From NCBI GenBank assembly GCA_002293125.1, contig DBCR01000083.1, forward strand, positions 1 to 64,000: 64,000 nucleotides of DNA, given 5' to 3'. Made by a program: the position numbers and the translations under genes. Shown one piece after another: positions 19,723 to 28,747 of the stretch. The notes below the pieces were generated by a model. It did not search any database. It was not told the origin of the DNA and was given only the letters and a program-made list of their open reading frames with translations. Every line of letters begins with the position of its first letter. Position 1 is the first letter of the stretch. Source of the stretch: Opitutia bacterium UBA953. Its GTDB lineage: Bacteria > Verrucomicrobiota > Verrucomicrobiia > Opitutales > UBA953.

Positions 19723-20036
19723 GGTAGGGGCGCGCGCTTACCACCCTGGTAGGGACGGCTCTCCGAGCCGTCCGTTCGCCGAGTGAGATACGGACGTCGA
19801 GCGGATTAACGGCGGGCCCGGAGAGCCCGCCCAACCCGAGGCATCGAGGTGCGAACCCCCTTTACCCCTGCTACTCATCCGGTCTCCGGTTCCTCTTTGA
19901 GTTCTGCTTCGCTGTCTTGGGTAGGGGCGCGACTGCGTCGCGTCCGTTCACAAGGAAAGGCATGACGAGCCGGGCATGTCACCCAAGCTCCTGATATCGG
20001 TCTGCCCACGGACGCCACGCAGTGGCGCCCCTACCC
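19723..20036. repeat. Convergent gap filled with GGTAGGG palindromes and other repeats
   Basis: There is no gene between the convergent DUF1501 and hemH genes. Palindromes occur at 19749-19781 (stem ACGGCT/AGCCGT, flank CCGTTCGCC), 19920-19949 (stem CGCGAC/GTCGCG) and, reversed, 20004-20035 (stem CGCCAC/GTGGCG). A further hairpin lies at 19816-19838 (GGCGGGC/GCCCGCC). One solo end of the MITE-like family is at 19879-19901. These hairpins could also stop transcription from both sides, but none has a clear T tract. Confidence 0.7.
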
Positions 20037-21062
20037 TCAGCGGTGATCCGGCTTCCAGTGATTCACCCGGTTCACCAGATACTTCACGTAGATATCGGAA
20101 TCGTTCAGGCAAGGAATCTGGGCGAAGTGCTCGCCGCCGGCGTGCTCGAACGTCTCCTTACCTTCTTCGCGGATTTCCTCGAGGGTCTCGAGGCAGTCGG
20201 ACGTGAAGGCGGGACACATGACCAACAGGTTCTTGGTGCCCTCGGCCGGCAGGGCTTCGAGACGCTTGTCGGTATAAGGTGAAACCCACGGCTCTCCGGC
20301 CAGACGGGACTGGAAGGAGAGTTCGTACTGGGACTCCTTGAGGCCGGCAGCGGCCACGAAGAGGCGCGTCATCTCGACGCACTGGTGGCGATAGCAGGTC
20401 GCCTGGCAGGGGCTGTAATGGGAACAGCAATCCTTCATCTTCATGCAATGGGCCTTCGAAGGGTCACCCTTGCGCAGGTGGCGTTCCGGCAGGCCGTGGT
20501 AAGAGAAGAGCAGCTTGTCGAACGGCTTGCTCAGCCAAGGCTGGGCGGATTCGACCAAGGCATCGATGTAAGCCGGGTCGTTATAGAACGGCTGCAGGAC
20601 ATGATACTTCAGGCCAGGGGCGAGACGCTTGAGTTCTTCCTGCACCTTGACGACGACGGTCTCGTACGAGGACATCGCGTAGTGCGGATACTGGGGCATC
20701 ACGAACAGGTCGTCGATGCCAGCGGCGAGGACCTTCTCGACGGCTTCGGCGCAAGACGGCGTGCCATAACGCATGCCCATGATCACTGGCAGGCCCGTGG
20801 CCTTCTCGAGCTTGGCACGCAGCCTATCAGTGGTGACCACCAACGGTGAACCCTCGGGAGTCCAGACGCTGGCGTAGGCGGCGGCGCTCTTCTTCGGGCG
20901 GGTGCGGAGGATGATGCCTTCCAGCAAAAGCCAGCGGAGCGGGGCTGGATAATCGATGACGCGGTCATCGTTCAAGAATTCACGCAGGTAGTCACGCACG
21001 TCGGGCACGGCAGTGCTCTTCGGCGAACCAAGATTCAACAGCAGGATACCTTTACGGGACAT
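20037..21062 (-). CDS. hemH: Ferrochelatase
   Basis: The 341-residue protein inserts iron into protoporphyrin IX, the last step of heme synthesis. Family motifs seen are the N-terminal GILLLNLGSPKS, the active-site His in LLFSYHGLPERHL, and SFQSRLAGEPWVSPYTDK with its conserved Glu. Between the His motif and the next helix is a cysteine-rich insert with six Cys in about 23 residues (HCMKMKDCC ... CYRHQC). This resembles a subset of bacterial ferrochelatases and could bind an Fe-S cluster. The ATG at 21062 (MSRKGILLLNLG) is chosen over an upstream extension. It is the last gene of the hemF-hemE-hemH cluster. Confidence 0.93.
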   Translation of the reverse strand: MSRKGILLLNLGSPKSTAVPDVRDYLREFLNDDRVIDYPAPLRWLLLEGIILRTRPKKSAAAYASVWTPEGSPLVVTTDRLRAKLEKATGLPVIMGMRYGTPSCAEAVEKVLAAGIDDLFVMPQYPHYAMSSYETVVVKVQEELKRLAPGLKYHVLQPFYNDPAYIDALVESAQPWLSKPFDKLLFSYHGLPERHLRKGDPSKAHCMKMKDCCSHYSPCQATCYRHQCVEMTRLFVAAAGLKESQYELSFQSRLAGEPWVSPYTDKRLEALPAEGTKNLLVMCPAFTSDCLETLEEIREEGKETFEHAGGEHFAQIPCLNDSDIYVKYLVNRVNHWKPDHR

Positions 21063-21093
21063 AGGGGCAAAAGAGGCGGGACGGCGGACGATG

Positions 21094-22124
<1,031 letters not shown>

Positions 22125-22125
<1 letters not shown>

Positions 22126-23015
22126 CAGGACCCCTTCAGCCAATCCTGCGGTTTCAGATAATGCGAGAGCAGACGTTCTTCCGGGGTGCCGGCGCCGGGC
22201 TGGTGTCCGTAGTGCCACTGCACGCGGGGCGGGAGGGACATCAGGATGGACTCGGTCCGGCCACCGGACTGGAGCCCGAAGATCGTCCCACGGTCGAAGA
22301 CGAGGTTGAATTCGACGTAACGGCCGCGGCGGACTTCCTGCCAGCTACGCTCGCGCTCGCCATAGGGGGTGTCCTTACGGCGGCGTAGGATCTCGGCGTA
22401 GGCCGGACCAAAAGCGTCGCCCACCTTCTGCATCATCGCAAAGGCCGATTCGAAACCGCCCTCGGTGAAGTCGTCGAAGAACACGCCGCCGATGCCGCGT
22501 TGTTCCTGGCGGTGCTTCAGCAGGAAGTAGTCGTCGCACCAGCTCTTGAACTTCGGAAAATGGGCGCCCGTAGCTTTCTCCGCGGCACGGTGCCAGGAGG
22601 CCGCGTCTTCATCGAACCCATAGTAAGGCGTCAGGTCGAAGCCGCCGCCGAACCACCAGACCGGATCAGGACCATCGGTGCAGAAGAAGCGCACGTTCAT
22701 GTGCGAGGTCGGGCAATAGGGATTGTGCGGATGCTGGACGACCGAGACGCCCATCGCGCGGAAGCCTTTGCCGGCGAGTTCCGGGCGGGCGATGGTGGCG
22801 GAAGGGGGCAGCGCGTGGCCGCGGACATCCGAGAAGGCCACCCCACCCTTTTCGATCACCGACCCACCGGCGATGACGCGCGTTCGGCCGCCGCCGCCTT
22901 CGGCACGCTTCCACTCATCGGTGATGAACTTGGCTTTGCCGTCCACTTCCTCGAGGGTCGCGCAGAGGCGATCCTGCAGGCTGGTCAGGTAGTTTCTGAC
23001 GAGGTCGGGGTTCAT
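22125..23015 (-). CDS. hemF: Oxygen-dependent coproporphyrinogen III oxidase
   Basis: The 296-residue enzyme oxidatively decarboxylates coproporphyrinogen III to protoporphyrinogen IX using oxygen. Family motifs are clear: [47 protein letters not shown], and [21 protein letters not shown]. The ATG at 23015 ([17 protein letters not shown]) gives the normal N-terminus; the frame stays open for ~250 codons upstream, but that stretch is antisense to another gene. It is the first gene of the heme cluster. Use of HemF points to an aerobic or facultative cell. Confidence 0.95.
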
Positions 23016-23162
23016 GGTGACGACACTCAATCCGAGCCAACGGGACTGGTCAACGAAGCCTCGCCCGACCGGCAAGAATCCACCGCCGCTTATCCCCCTT
23101 ATGCCGGAACTACTAGGTAGACCTTGATGGGAACCCGCAAATCGGCAGGGTCTGACTAAGCC

Positions 23163-23834
23163 ATGAACCCGGAATTCAAGCTCCTCCTGCTTTTCTGCCT
23201 GGCCGGCATCTTCGCCTTGGGACTGCCCTGGTTGGCTTGGCGGCGCGTGAAGAGCCTGGAAAAGAAGTATGGCCGGATCCTCCTGGTCCGCGGCGTGACC
23301 GGTGCGCAGGCCGCCCGTATCGTGCTTCTTCGCGGCGAGGTTTCGCAAGTCGACGTCGACGAGAGCGACATCGCGATCACCGATTTCTATTCCGCCTTCG
23401 AACCTGCGATCAAACTCTCCAGTGGCGTCTACTCCGGCAAGCGGCTCTTCGACGTGGCGCGCGCAGCCCGCCTCGCCGGCCACGCCTTGCAGCACCGCGA
23501 CCGCAAACTCGGCGGACTCGCCTCCTGGGATTCGTTCATGATCTTCTGGGGCAATGCGTGGCCGATTTTGTTGCCCCTCACCGTCATCGTCAGCAAAGGC
23601 CGGCCGTGGGCCTTGATCAGCTTCGCCCTCGTCGCCGGTGCCATCGCCATCATTCACCTGCTCAAGCACACCCACGTCCAGGACGCCGCGCGCCGCGGAC
23701 GGCGCGAATTGGACGGCGCCAAGCTGCTCGATGGTCATCCGGAAAAAGAGGTCGAAGCGGCCTTCTTGGCCGCGCGCCTGGACCACATGGCCCTGCCCTA
23801 CTCGAAAACGTGGCTTCGGCTGCTGTTTTCCTGA
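23163..23834 (+). CDS. YugP-like membrane peptidase homologue lacking the HEXXH residues
   Basis: The 223-residue protein matches the layout and length of the YugP/Zn_peptidase_2 membrane metallopeptidase family: an N-terminal membrane helix (~6-25), then [20 protein letters not shown], an acidic strand and [16 protein letters not shown], followed by two membrane helices (~128-172) and a C-terminal ELDGAKLL ... [19 protein letters not shown]. In the family the helix after the VY stretch reads AAHExGHAIQ, carrying the zinc-binding HEXXH. Here it reads [10 protein letters not shown], so the first His and the catalytic Glu are gone. It is probably a non-catalytic homologue. The family call is from memory of motifs. 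Confidence 0.55.
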   Translation: MNPEFKLLLLFCLAGIFALGLPWLAWRRVKSLEKKYGRILLVRGVTGAQAARIVLLRGEVSQVDVDESDIAITDFYSAFEPAIKLSSGVYSGKRLFDVARAARLAGHALQHRDRKLGGLASWDSFMIFWGNAWPILLPLTVIVSKGRPWALISFALVAGAIAIIHLLKHTHVQDAARRGRRELDGAKLLDGHPEKEVEAAFLAARLDHMALPYSKTWLRLLFS

Positions 23835-23967
23835 GCAGGACGGCTACCGGAGCCCTAAGGTGGGCCTAATGTCGCTCTGGCTGGGAAATTCTTCCTTCCG
23901 ACCGACCAAGGCCAGGACAGTATTCATATCCTAATAAGACCGGGCCAACGACGGTCTCTTCGAACCC

Positions 23968-25293
23968 ATGTTCTCGAAACCCAGCCGACTCCAGACCCTC
24001 CTCCTGATGCTCCCGACCTGGGGCTTCGCGCATGCGGTGATGATCTTCCGGGTTCTCCCGCTGAATCCGAATGGCACCGCGCTGGTGACGAATCAGATTT
24101 TGCCCTTCGTTTTACTTCTGGGTCTCGCCGGAGGCTTCGCCTTACTCGCCTCTTACGTCGCCGCCCGCCGCGCTGCGGCCCTCGGCTGGAGCCTGCCTCC
24201 CGTCATCGCCCTGCTCATCCACGTCCCGTTCCTCGGCGCCGGTATCGCTCTCTGGCTCGCCGCCACCGGCGATGAGCAGGAAAAGAATTCCGCCGCTCCG
24301 ATGGCCGTCGCTGGACGGCTCGTCGTACCCTTCATCCTCGGAGCCTTCGCCTGCTGGGCGCTGACCTGGGGATGCCAGCATCTGATCGAACTCGGGAAGC
24401 TACCGTTGGGACTGAAGCAGACTGGCGGCTACTTCGGCCTGGCGATCTTCGCTGGCCTGCCCTTCGCCACGGGCGTGAGCTGCGGCGTGATTCTGCGCCG
24501 GGCGGGCGGCACCTTCAGTCAGGCCATCGCCGCGTCGATGACGCTCATCGGCACGATCATCCTCATCCTTTGCGCGATGGCCATGGAAGGCATCATCTGC
24601 GTCGTCATGGCCGCACCCATCGGCGCGGCCGTGGCCTTCCTCGGCGTGGTCGGTGGCTACTTCCTCGCCCGCACGAAGGCCGCCGATGGCACCCTGCAAT
24701 CCGCCGCCTGGCTGAGCATCGTCGTGATCGTCGCGGTGGAAGGATGGAATCCGCCCGCCCCGCTGGAAACCACCACTTCGAGCGAAGTCGTGATCAACGC
24801 TCCCGCCGCACGCGTCTGGGCAGAGCTGCATGATATCCGTGACCTGCCAGCCGCCGGTGATAACCTCCTGTTCCAATTCGGCGTCGCTCACCCGGTCAGC
24901 ACGGTGACCGACGGACAAGGCGTCGGCGCCGCGCGGCTCTGCAAGCTGAGTACCGGCGATATGCCCGAGATCATCACCGTGTGGAAGCCGAGCCAGGAAT
25001 TGCGCTTCAAGGTGCTCTCGACGCCGCCCTCCATGCGCGAACTCGGCTTCTTCGGGCAGACCATCGACACGACCCATATCCATAGCGCCTACGCGAGCCT
25101 CGAGGGCGGCTTCAAACTCACCACTCTGCCGGATGGCCGCACCAAACTTGTCGGCGAAAGCCATTACCTCCTGAACATCGCCCCAGCCTCCTACTGGAAC
25201 CTTTGGACCGAGGAAATCGTCCACATGGTCCAGCGCCGGGTGCTCGAACACGTCAAAACCCGCGCGGAAGCGGGGCCGAAGACCCTTAAATAG
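23968..25293 (+). CDS. Multi-pass membrane protein with C-terminal SRPBCC domain
   Basis: The first ~265 residues of this 441-residue protein contain roughly seven membrane helices (for example ILPFVLLLGLAGGFALLASYV, VVPFILGAFACWALTWGC, IGTIILILCAMAMEGIICVV). From about residue 270 the sequence turns soluble and matches the SRPBCC/polyketide-cyclase fold: TSSEVVINAPAARVWAELHDI, GVGAARLCKLSTGDM and a long C-terminal helix (WNLWTEEIVHMVQRRVLEHV). Such a domain binds hydrophobic ligands. The membrane-to-SRPBCC fusion suggests sensing or handling of a lipid-like molecule, but no function is known. Confidence 0.65.
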   Translation: MFSKPSRLQTLLLMLPTWGFAHAVMIFRVLPLNPNGTALVTNQILPFVLLLGLAGGFALLASYVAARRAAALGWSLPPVIALLIHVPFLGAGIALWLAATGDEQEKNSAAPMAVAGRLVVPFILGAFACWALTWGCQHLIELGKLPLGLKQTGGYFGLAIFAGLPFATGVSCGVILRRAGGTFSQAIAASMTLIGTIILILCAMAMEGIICVVMAAPIGAAVAFLGVVGGYFLARTKAADGTLQSAAWLSIVVIVAVEGWNPPAPLETTTSSEVVINAPAARVWAELHDIRDLPAAGDNLLFQFGVAHPVSTVTDGQGVGAARLCKLSTGDMPEIITVWKPSQELRFKVLSTPPSMRELGFFGQTIDTTHIHSAYASLEGGFKLTTLPDGRTKLVGESHYLLNIAPASYWNLWTEEIVHMVQRRVLEHVKTRAEAGPKTLK

Positions 25294-25315
25294 CCGCAGG
25301 CAAGCCCAGGTCGGA

Positions 25316-25343
25316 AACTTCGCCTTGGTCGCGGAGTTATAAT
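25316..25343 (+). promoter_or_regulatory. Putative promoter, AACT-N17-TTATAAT
   Basis: AACT at 25316-25319 is followed after exactly 17 bases by TTATAAT (25337-25343), 15 bases before the ATG at 25359. The same arrangement precedes the related genes at 27450, 28748 and 29940, and the FAD oxidoreductase gene at 32022. The AACT box resembles the -35 of ECF sigma promoters (GGAACTT); that reading is inferred. Confidence 0.4.
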
Positions 25344-25358
25344 CCATACAAAGACCCC

Positions 25359-26000
25359 ATGAACTCGAACCGCCTCTTCGCGATCTTCAGCGTCATCATC
25401 CTGGCCGGCGTCAGCTACGCCGTCTACCAGTGGGTGCAGCCGGAAGAAGTCTCCGTCGTCCGGAGCACGGCCAAGAAGAGCGGCTCCCCGGTCAGCAAGC
25501 TCGTCATGGAGAAAGGAACGGTCCGCAGCGCGAAAACCCTGCAGCTGAGCCGCAAGGATGACGTCGGCACCGAGGTCGAAGAGAAGGACCTCGCGAAACA
25601 GTCCAAGCCCGTGGCCGAACTCGACGCGAAGTTCGCCACCTGGCGCGAAGACGGTCGCAAGGCCGTCGAGGATATGTTCGGCGGCGACCGCCAGAAGGTC
25701 GGCGATGCTTTCCGCGTGGCCATGGCGAACGACGAATTCCGCGCCAACTACGGACGCATGCGCGAACTCGAGTCCCAATATCGCTCGGCGACCGACGACC
25801 AGAAACAATCCATCATGGACGAGCTCGCCTTGGTTCGCTCCCGCGGCCTCGGCATGCTCAAGCAGGCCGGATCCGGCGCGCCCTCCACGGCCGCCCCGAC
25901 CGTCACGATCACCGGCGCGGGCGTCGTGAATCCTGGCAACGGTGCCGCACCCGCCCCCGCTCCGGCGCCGGCTCCGGCTCCTCCCATCGTCTTCCAGTAA
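25359..26000 (+). CDS. Small exported helical protein, paralogue family member 1
   Basis: The 213-residue protein has an N-terminal membrane anchor or uncleaved signal (LFAIFSVIILAGVSYAVYQWV). A charged helical domain follows in which RVAMANDEFRANYGRMRELESQYRSATDDQKQSI resembles the central part of the modules at 28748 and 29940 (Ala-rich helix, acidic turn, Lys/Arg-rich helix, then an S-D-D-x-K helix start). The C-terminus is low complexity, with an alternating Ala-Pro tail near 25947-25985. I do not recognise a named family. The next gene starts 33 bases downstream. The role is probably periplasmic. Confidence 0.6.
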   Translation: MNSNRLFAIFSVIILAGVSYAVYQWVQPEEVSVVRSTAKKSGSPVSKLVMEKGTVRSAKTLQLSRKDDVGTEVEEKDLAKQSKPVAELDAKFATWREDGRKAVEDMFGGDRQKVGDAFRVAMANDEFRANYGRMRELESQYRSATDDQKQSIMDELALVRSRGLGMLKQAGSGAPSTAAPTVTITGAGVVNPGNGAAPAPAPAPAPAPPIVFQ

Positions 26001-26033
26001 GGTCGACGACGGGTTGATGGCTGTCCGCTCCTC

Positions 26034-26564
26034 ATGATCACTTTTCTCGCCCGTCGGCCCGTACTCAGTGGATCATTGCTGTTGGCGTTGGCGTGGGCGG
26101 GATTTACCTGGCTCGCCTCCGAAACGCCCGAAGACAAAGCATCCGGCCGCAGACCCACGGCGAGCGGCACCAATAAGACCACAACTGGCTCTCGTCCTGC
26201 CGCCAGCGCGCCCCGCAGCATCCAAGGGCTTACGGTAGACGCTAAACAGGACATCTCTGCCGACGCACGGCCCCCGAACGCCCGCCGCGAAAGCATCGTC
26301 CGCACGGGCCTCGGCGAATTGCAGGAGATCAAGCAGATGAACTTGGCGGTCTTCGACGACGCCGCCAAGCGCTGGAACGCGCAGCCGCGCGTGAAGGAGC
26401 TGATCTCCCAATGGCAGGCGGCCGAAGCCGCCTGGAAGACACAGGACGATGAAGCCAAGGCGGCTGTCGTGCCGCAGATGGAAGCGATGTGGAAGGAAGC
26501 GCTCGGCCTGCTCCGCGAAGAGGTCGATAAATCCGCCCGCGAAGCCGCTGCCGGCGTCAAGTAG
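26034..26564 (+). CDS. Small exported helical protein, divergent paralogue family member 2
   Basis: The 176-residue protein has an N-terminal hydrophobic segment (VLSGSLLLALAWAGFTWLA), a Ser/Thr/Pro linker (~35-65), and then a helical region containing VFDDAAKRWNAQPRVKELIS and an Ala/Lys-rich helix (AAEAAWKTQDDEAKAAVVPQ). The pattern of a charged helix, an acidic turn with D-D-E-x-K and a second long helix follows the neighbours, but the match is weak. It lies 33 bases after member 1, likely in the same transcript, and its end overlaps the opposing amidohydrolase gene by 8 bases. Confidence 0.55.
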   Translation: MITFLARRPVLSGSLLLALAWAGFTWLASETPEDKASGRRPTASGTNKTTTGSRPAASAPRSIQGLTVDAKQDISADARPPNARRESIVRTGLGELQEIKQMNLAVFDDAAKRWNAQPRVKELISQWQAAEAAWKTQDDEAKAAVVPQMEAMWKEALGLLREEVDKSAREAAAGVK

Positions 26565-27315
26565 TCGCGAAACGCGCGAGCTGCGCGCGGAATTCCTTGA
26601 GCGCCGCCTGGATGCGGGCGAAGCCACCGTGTCGCTCGCCAGTGGACTCGTCCATATAAAGATCGCGGCGCACTTCGATCATCAGCGACCGCACCCGCGG
26701 CTCCTTTCCGAAGAAGCGGTTCGGAACCATCGCGCCGCTGAACGGGATATCGACACCGACGACGAAGCCCTGCGCGCGGAAGAATCCCTCGGCCAATGCC
26801 TGGAGCTCGGGCGAGGTGTGGCCTGGCTGCGTGCCGATGCCGATCTCCAGCGACGCCGAGAAACCGACCTGCGTCGGCAACTGTCCGGTCGGGAAAGAAT
26901 GCGCGTCGAGGATCACGCAACGGCCGAAGCGGGCGAGACGCTCCGCTGCGGCTTCGTCGAGCCGACGATGGTGCGGCCAATAATAGTGGTCGAGCAGCTC
27001 CGCACGGCGCCCCGGCGAGAGTGAACGCAAAGGCCTTCCGTCACAGGTCTGCACATACGTCGCGCCCATCCCGAAGGCGGAACATCGCTCCTGCCGATCG
27101 TCGGCAAAGCGCTCGACATCGACCACCAGGCGCGAGACTTCCGCGCGCACGATCTCATCGGCGGGCACCCCTTCGGCGTAAAGCGCCGCCGTATGCCAGT
27201 CGGTCAGCCGGAGTTGTTCCAGGCTAAGGTCAGCGGCCGAAATCAGGTAATCCGCACGGTCTGCGAGCGGAATCACGGTCGAATCATGCGGAAGATGCAG
27301 CAAAACAGGGGTCAT
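26557..27315 (-). CDS. N-formylglutamate amidohydrolase-family protein
   Basis: The 252-residue protein matches the N-formylglutamate amidohydrolase (FGase) family: LLHLPHDSTVIP at the N-terminus, LTDWHTAALYAEG, RLVVDVERFADD, a central VILDAHSFPTGQLP, then DIPFSGAMVPNRFFGKEPRV and SLMIEVRRDLYMDE. FGases hydrolyse N-formylglutamate or related N-acyl amino acids, usually in histidine degradation. No hut genes are nearby, so the substrate may differ. The ATG is at 27315. The end overlaps the convergent gene at 26034-26564 by 8 bases. Confidence 0.8.
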   Translation of the reverse strand: MTPVLLHLPHDSTVIPLADRADYLISAADLSLEQLRLTDWHTAALYAEGVPADEIVRAEVSRLVVDVERFADDRQERCSAFGMGATYVQTCDGRPLRSLSPGRRAELLDHYYWPHHRRLDEAAAERLARFGRCVILDAHSFPTGQLPTQVGFSASLEIGIGTQPGHTSPELQALAEGFFRAQGFVVGVDIPFSGAMVPNRFFGKEPRVRSLMIEVRRDLYMDESTGERHGGFARIQAALKEFRAQLARFATT

Positions 27316-27397
27316 GCGGAGTAGTGTGCCAACCTTAAGGAGAGATTAAGACTTAAATCATTGATGAAGAGTGTCATAACAAGATTTCGAATCTTGC

Positions 27398-27425
27398 AAC
27401 TGTCGCAGGAATGTGGGGTTTTAAA
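27398..27425 (+). promoter_or_regulatory. Putative promoter, AACT-N17-TTTTAAA
   Basis: TTGCAACT (27394-27401) is followed 17 bases after AACT by TTTTAAA (27419-27425), 24 bases before the ATG at 27450. The spacing is identical to that upstream of 25359, 28748 and 29940. Confidence 0.4.
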
Positions 27426-27449
27426 GGCGAACCCCAATCCAATACACCT

Positions 27450-27884
27450 ATGAAACTGAAACTCGCATTCCTCCTGGCCCTGATCTCCTCGGCCGGTCTC
27501 ATCGCTGCCGACGCGCCTAAGCCGGACGCCCCTAAGGGTGACGAACCCGGCAAGAAGGCCGAAAAGGGCAAGGGCGACAAGGGCGGCAAGAAGCAGGCCC
27601 CCCAGAAGCCTGAGTCCGTCGACGAAGCCACCTGGAAGAAGTTCGGCGAAGCCCAGAAGGCCGCTCAGAAAGACGAAGCTGTGATCGCCGCCAAGGCCAA
27701 GGTCGCTGACGCCAAGACCCCCGAAGAAAAGCAGGCCGCCGCCAAGGCTGTGATGGAAGCCACCAAGGCTGCCATCCTCAAGACCGACGCCTCTCTCGAA
27801 TCCGTCTTCAAGGCGATCGAAGCGAGCCGCGCCAAAGGCAAGGGCAAGGGCGACAAGGGCGGCAAGAAGCCTGAAGCCAAGTAA
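27450..27884 (+). CDS. Small secreted Lys/Ala-rich helical protein, paralogue family member 3
   Basis: The 144-residue protein has a signal peptide (MKLKLAFLLALISSAGLIAA), then a Pro/Lys linker starting DAPKPDAPKGD that is nearly the same in the 28174 gene. One helical module follows: SVDEATWKKFGEAQKAAQKD, a K-T-P-E-E-K-Q-A segment, and the closing KTDASLESVFKAIEASRAK. The protein ends in a Gly/Lys tail. The ATG at 27450 is chosen because it begins the signal peptide. A strong terminator closes the unit. The highly basic, exported nature suggests a periplasmic binding or chaperone-like role, which is an inference. Confidence 0.65.
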   Translation: MKLKLAFLLALISSAGLIAADAPKPDAPKGDEPGKKAEKGKGDKGGKKQAPQKPESVDEATWKKFGEAQKAAQKDEAVIAAKAKVADAKTPEEKQAAAKAVMEATKAAILKTDASLESVFKAIEASRAKGKGKGDKGGKKPEAK

Positions 27885-28173
27885 TCTTCGGATTACAGGC
27901 TGGAACAAGACCCCGGTTCGCCGGGGTCTTTTGTTTGGGGACGAAGACGAGGTGATGGCGGTTAGCGGATGGCGGATGGGAACACAGTCGAGCAGAGGGA
28001 AACCGGAGACCGGATGATGAGCGGGGGAGCCTTTTCAGGTGGCGGGTGGGGGCCGTAGGTGGCGGGTGGCAGGCTTTTTCCACTCAGTCCTCCATGCAGC
28101 CCTCCACGCAGTCCTCCATCATTCCCATCCGCCAACCGCCAAAACCTTCGTCCATTCCCGGTGTTTCTTAAGC
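27885..28173. repeat. Intergenic region with repeats between two family genes
   Basis: After the terminator (27907-27936) there is no gene. A reversed MITE-like end lies at 27993-28018 (GGGAAACCGGAGACCGG). A GGTGGCAG-type repeat lies at 28038-28073. Three 12-base tandem units occur at 28081-28116 (reverse strand GAGGACTGCGTG, GAGGGCTGCATG, GAGGACTGAGTG). Confidence 0.65.
27907..27936 (+). terminator. Rho-independent terminator with TTCG tetraloop
   Basis: A perfect 10-bp stem (AAGACCCCGG with CCGGGGTCTT) closes a stable TTCG tetraloop, followed by TTGTTT. It lies 22 bases after the stop of the 27450 gene. Confidence 0.92.
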
Positions 28174-28611
28174 ATGCGCTTCCCTGCCCTGCTGCTGACC
28201 CTCTTCGCCGCCTCCGCGCTCTTTGCCGCGGACGCACCTAAGCCCGACGCACCCAAAGGCGATACACCTGCCGCCAAGCCGGCTGAAAAGGCCGAACCCA
28301 AGCCGGCGGCGAAAAAGAAAAAGGGCATGGGCATCCCGGAGATCCCCGAGGGCGTCTCCATCAGCGACGGCGTGAAACTGCAAGCCGCCTGGGTGAAAGC
28401 ACAGCAAGCTCCCGCTCCTCAGGCAGGCGAGGAGAAGCCGAAGGGCGAAGTCGATAAGAAGAAGAAAGGCGGCGCCCGCGGTTCGGTCGACGAAGCCCTC
28501 GCCAAGGCCATGATCAAAGCCGACCCTTCCCTGAATCCTGAACTCGTCCGCACCTACCTCGAAGCCTCCCGCCAGAAGTCGAAAGACGGGATGAAGAAGA
28601 AGGCGAAATAA
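28174..28611 (+). CDS. Small secreted Lys-rich protein, paralogue family member 4
   Basis: The 145-residue protein has a signal peptide (MRFPALLLTLFAASALFAAD), then the DAPKPDAPKGD linker almost identical to that at 27450. The body includes EIPEGVSISDGVKLQAAWVKA, where the EGVS start matches the modules at 28748 and 29940, and ends with MIKADPSLNPELVRTYLEAS, the ADPSL motif shared by the family. The middle of the module is replaced by a Lys/Glu-rich linker, so this is a shortened or diverged copy. The ATG at 28174 is chosen because it starts the signal peptide. The shared linker points to a recent duplication. Confidence 0.62.
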   Translation: MRFPALLLTLFAASALFAADAPKPDAPKGDTPAAKPAEKAEPKPAAKKKKGMGIPEIPEGVSISDGVKLQAAWVKAQQAPAPQAGEEKPKGEVDKKKKGGARGSVDEALAKAMIKADPSLNPELVRTYLEASRQKSKDGMKKKAK

Positions 28612-28710
28612 GAGAGGACACGAGGACACGAGGGCCCGTGGGCCGGAGAAAAGGAGAAAGGAAACCGCAGGTACGTGATGGCATTCAGGACCCTACCCCT
28701 CAAATCGTGC

Positions 28711-28738
28711 AACTTCCCACGCGGTCTGCTGTTATAAA
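28711..28738 (+). promoter_or_regulatory. Putative promoter, AACT-N17-TTATAAA
   Basis: AACT at 28711-28714 and TTATAAA at 28732-28738 are separated by 17 bases. The ATG is at 28748, so the leader would be only a few bases. The AAGG at 28737-28740 may also act as a ribosome-binding site. Confidence 0.4.
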
Positions 28739-28747
28739 GGTAGACCC

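Noticed and set aside
19816..19838. Strong hairpin as a Rho-independent terminator between the DUF1501 and hemH genes
   Set aside because: The stem is good, but no T tract follows on either strand, and it sits within a repeat cluster.
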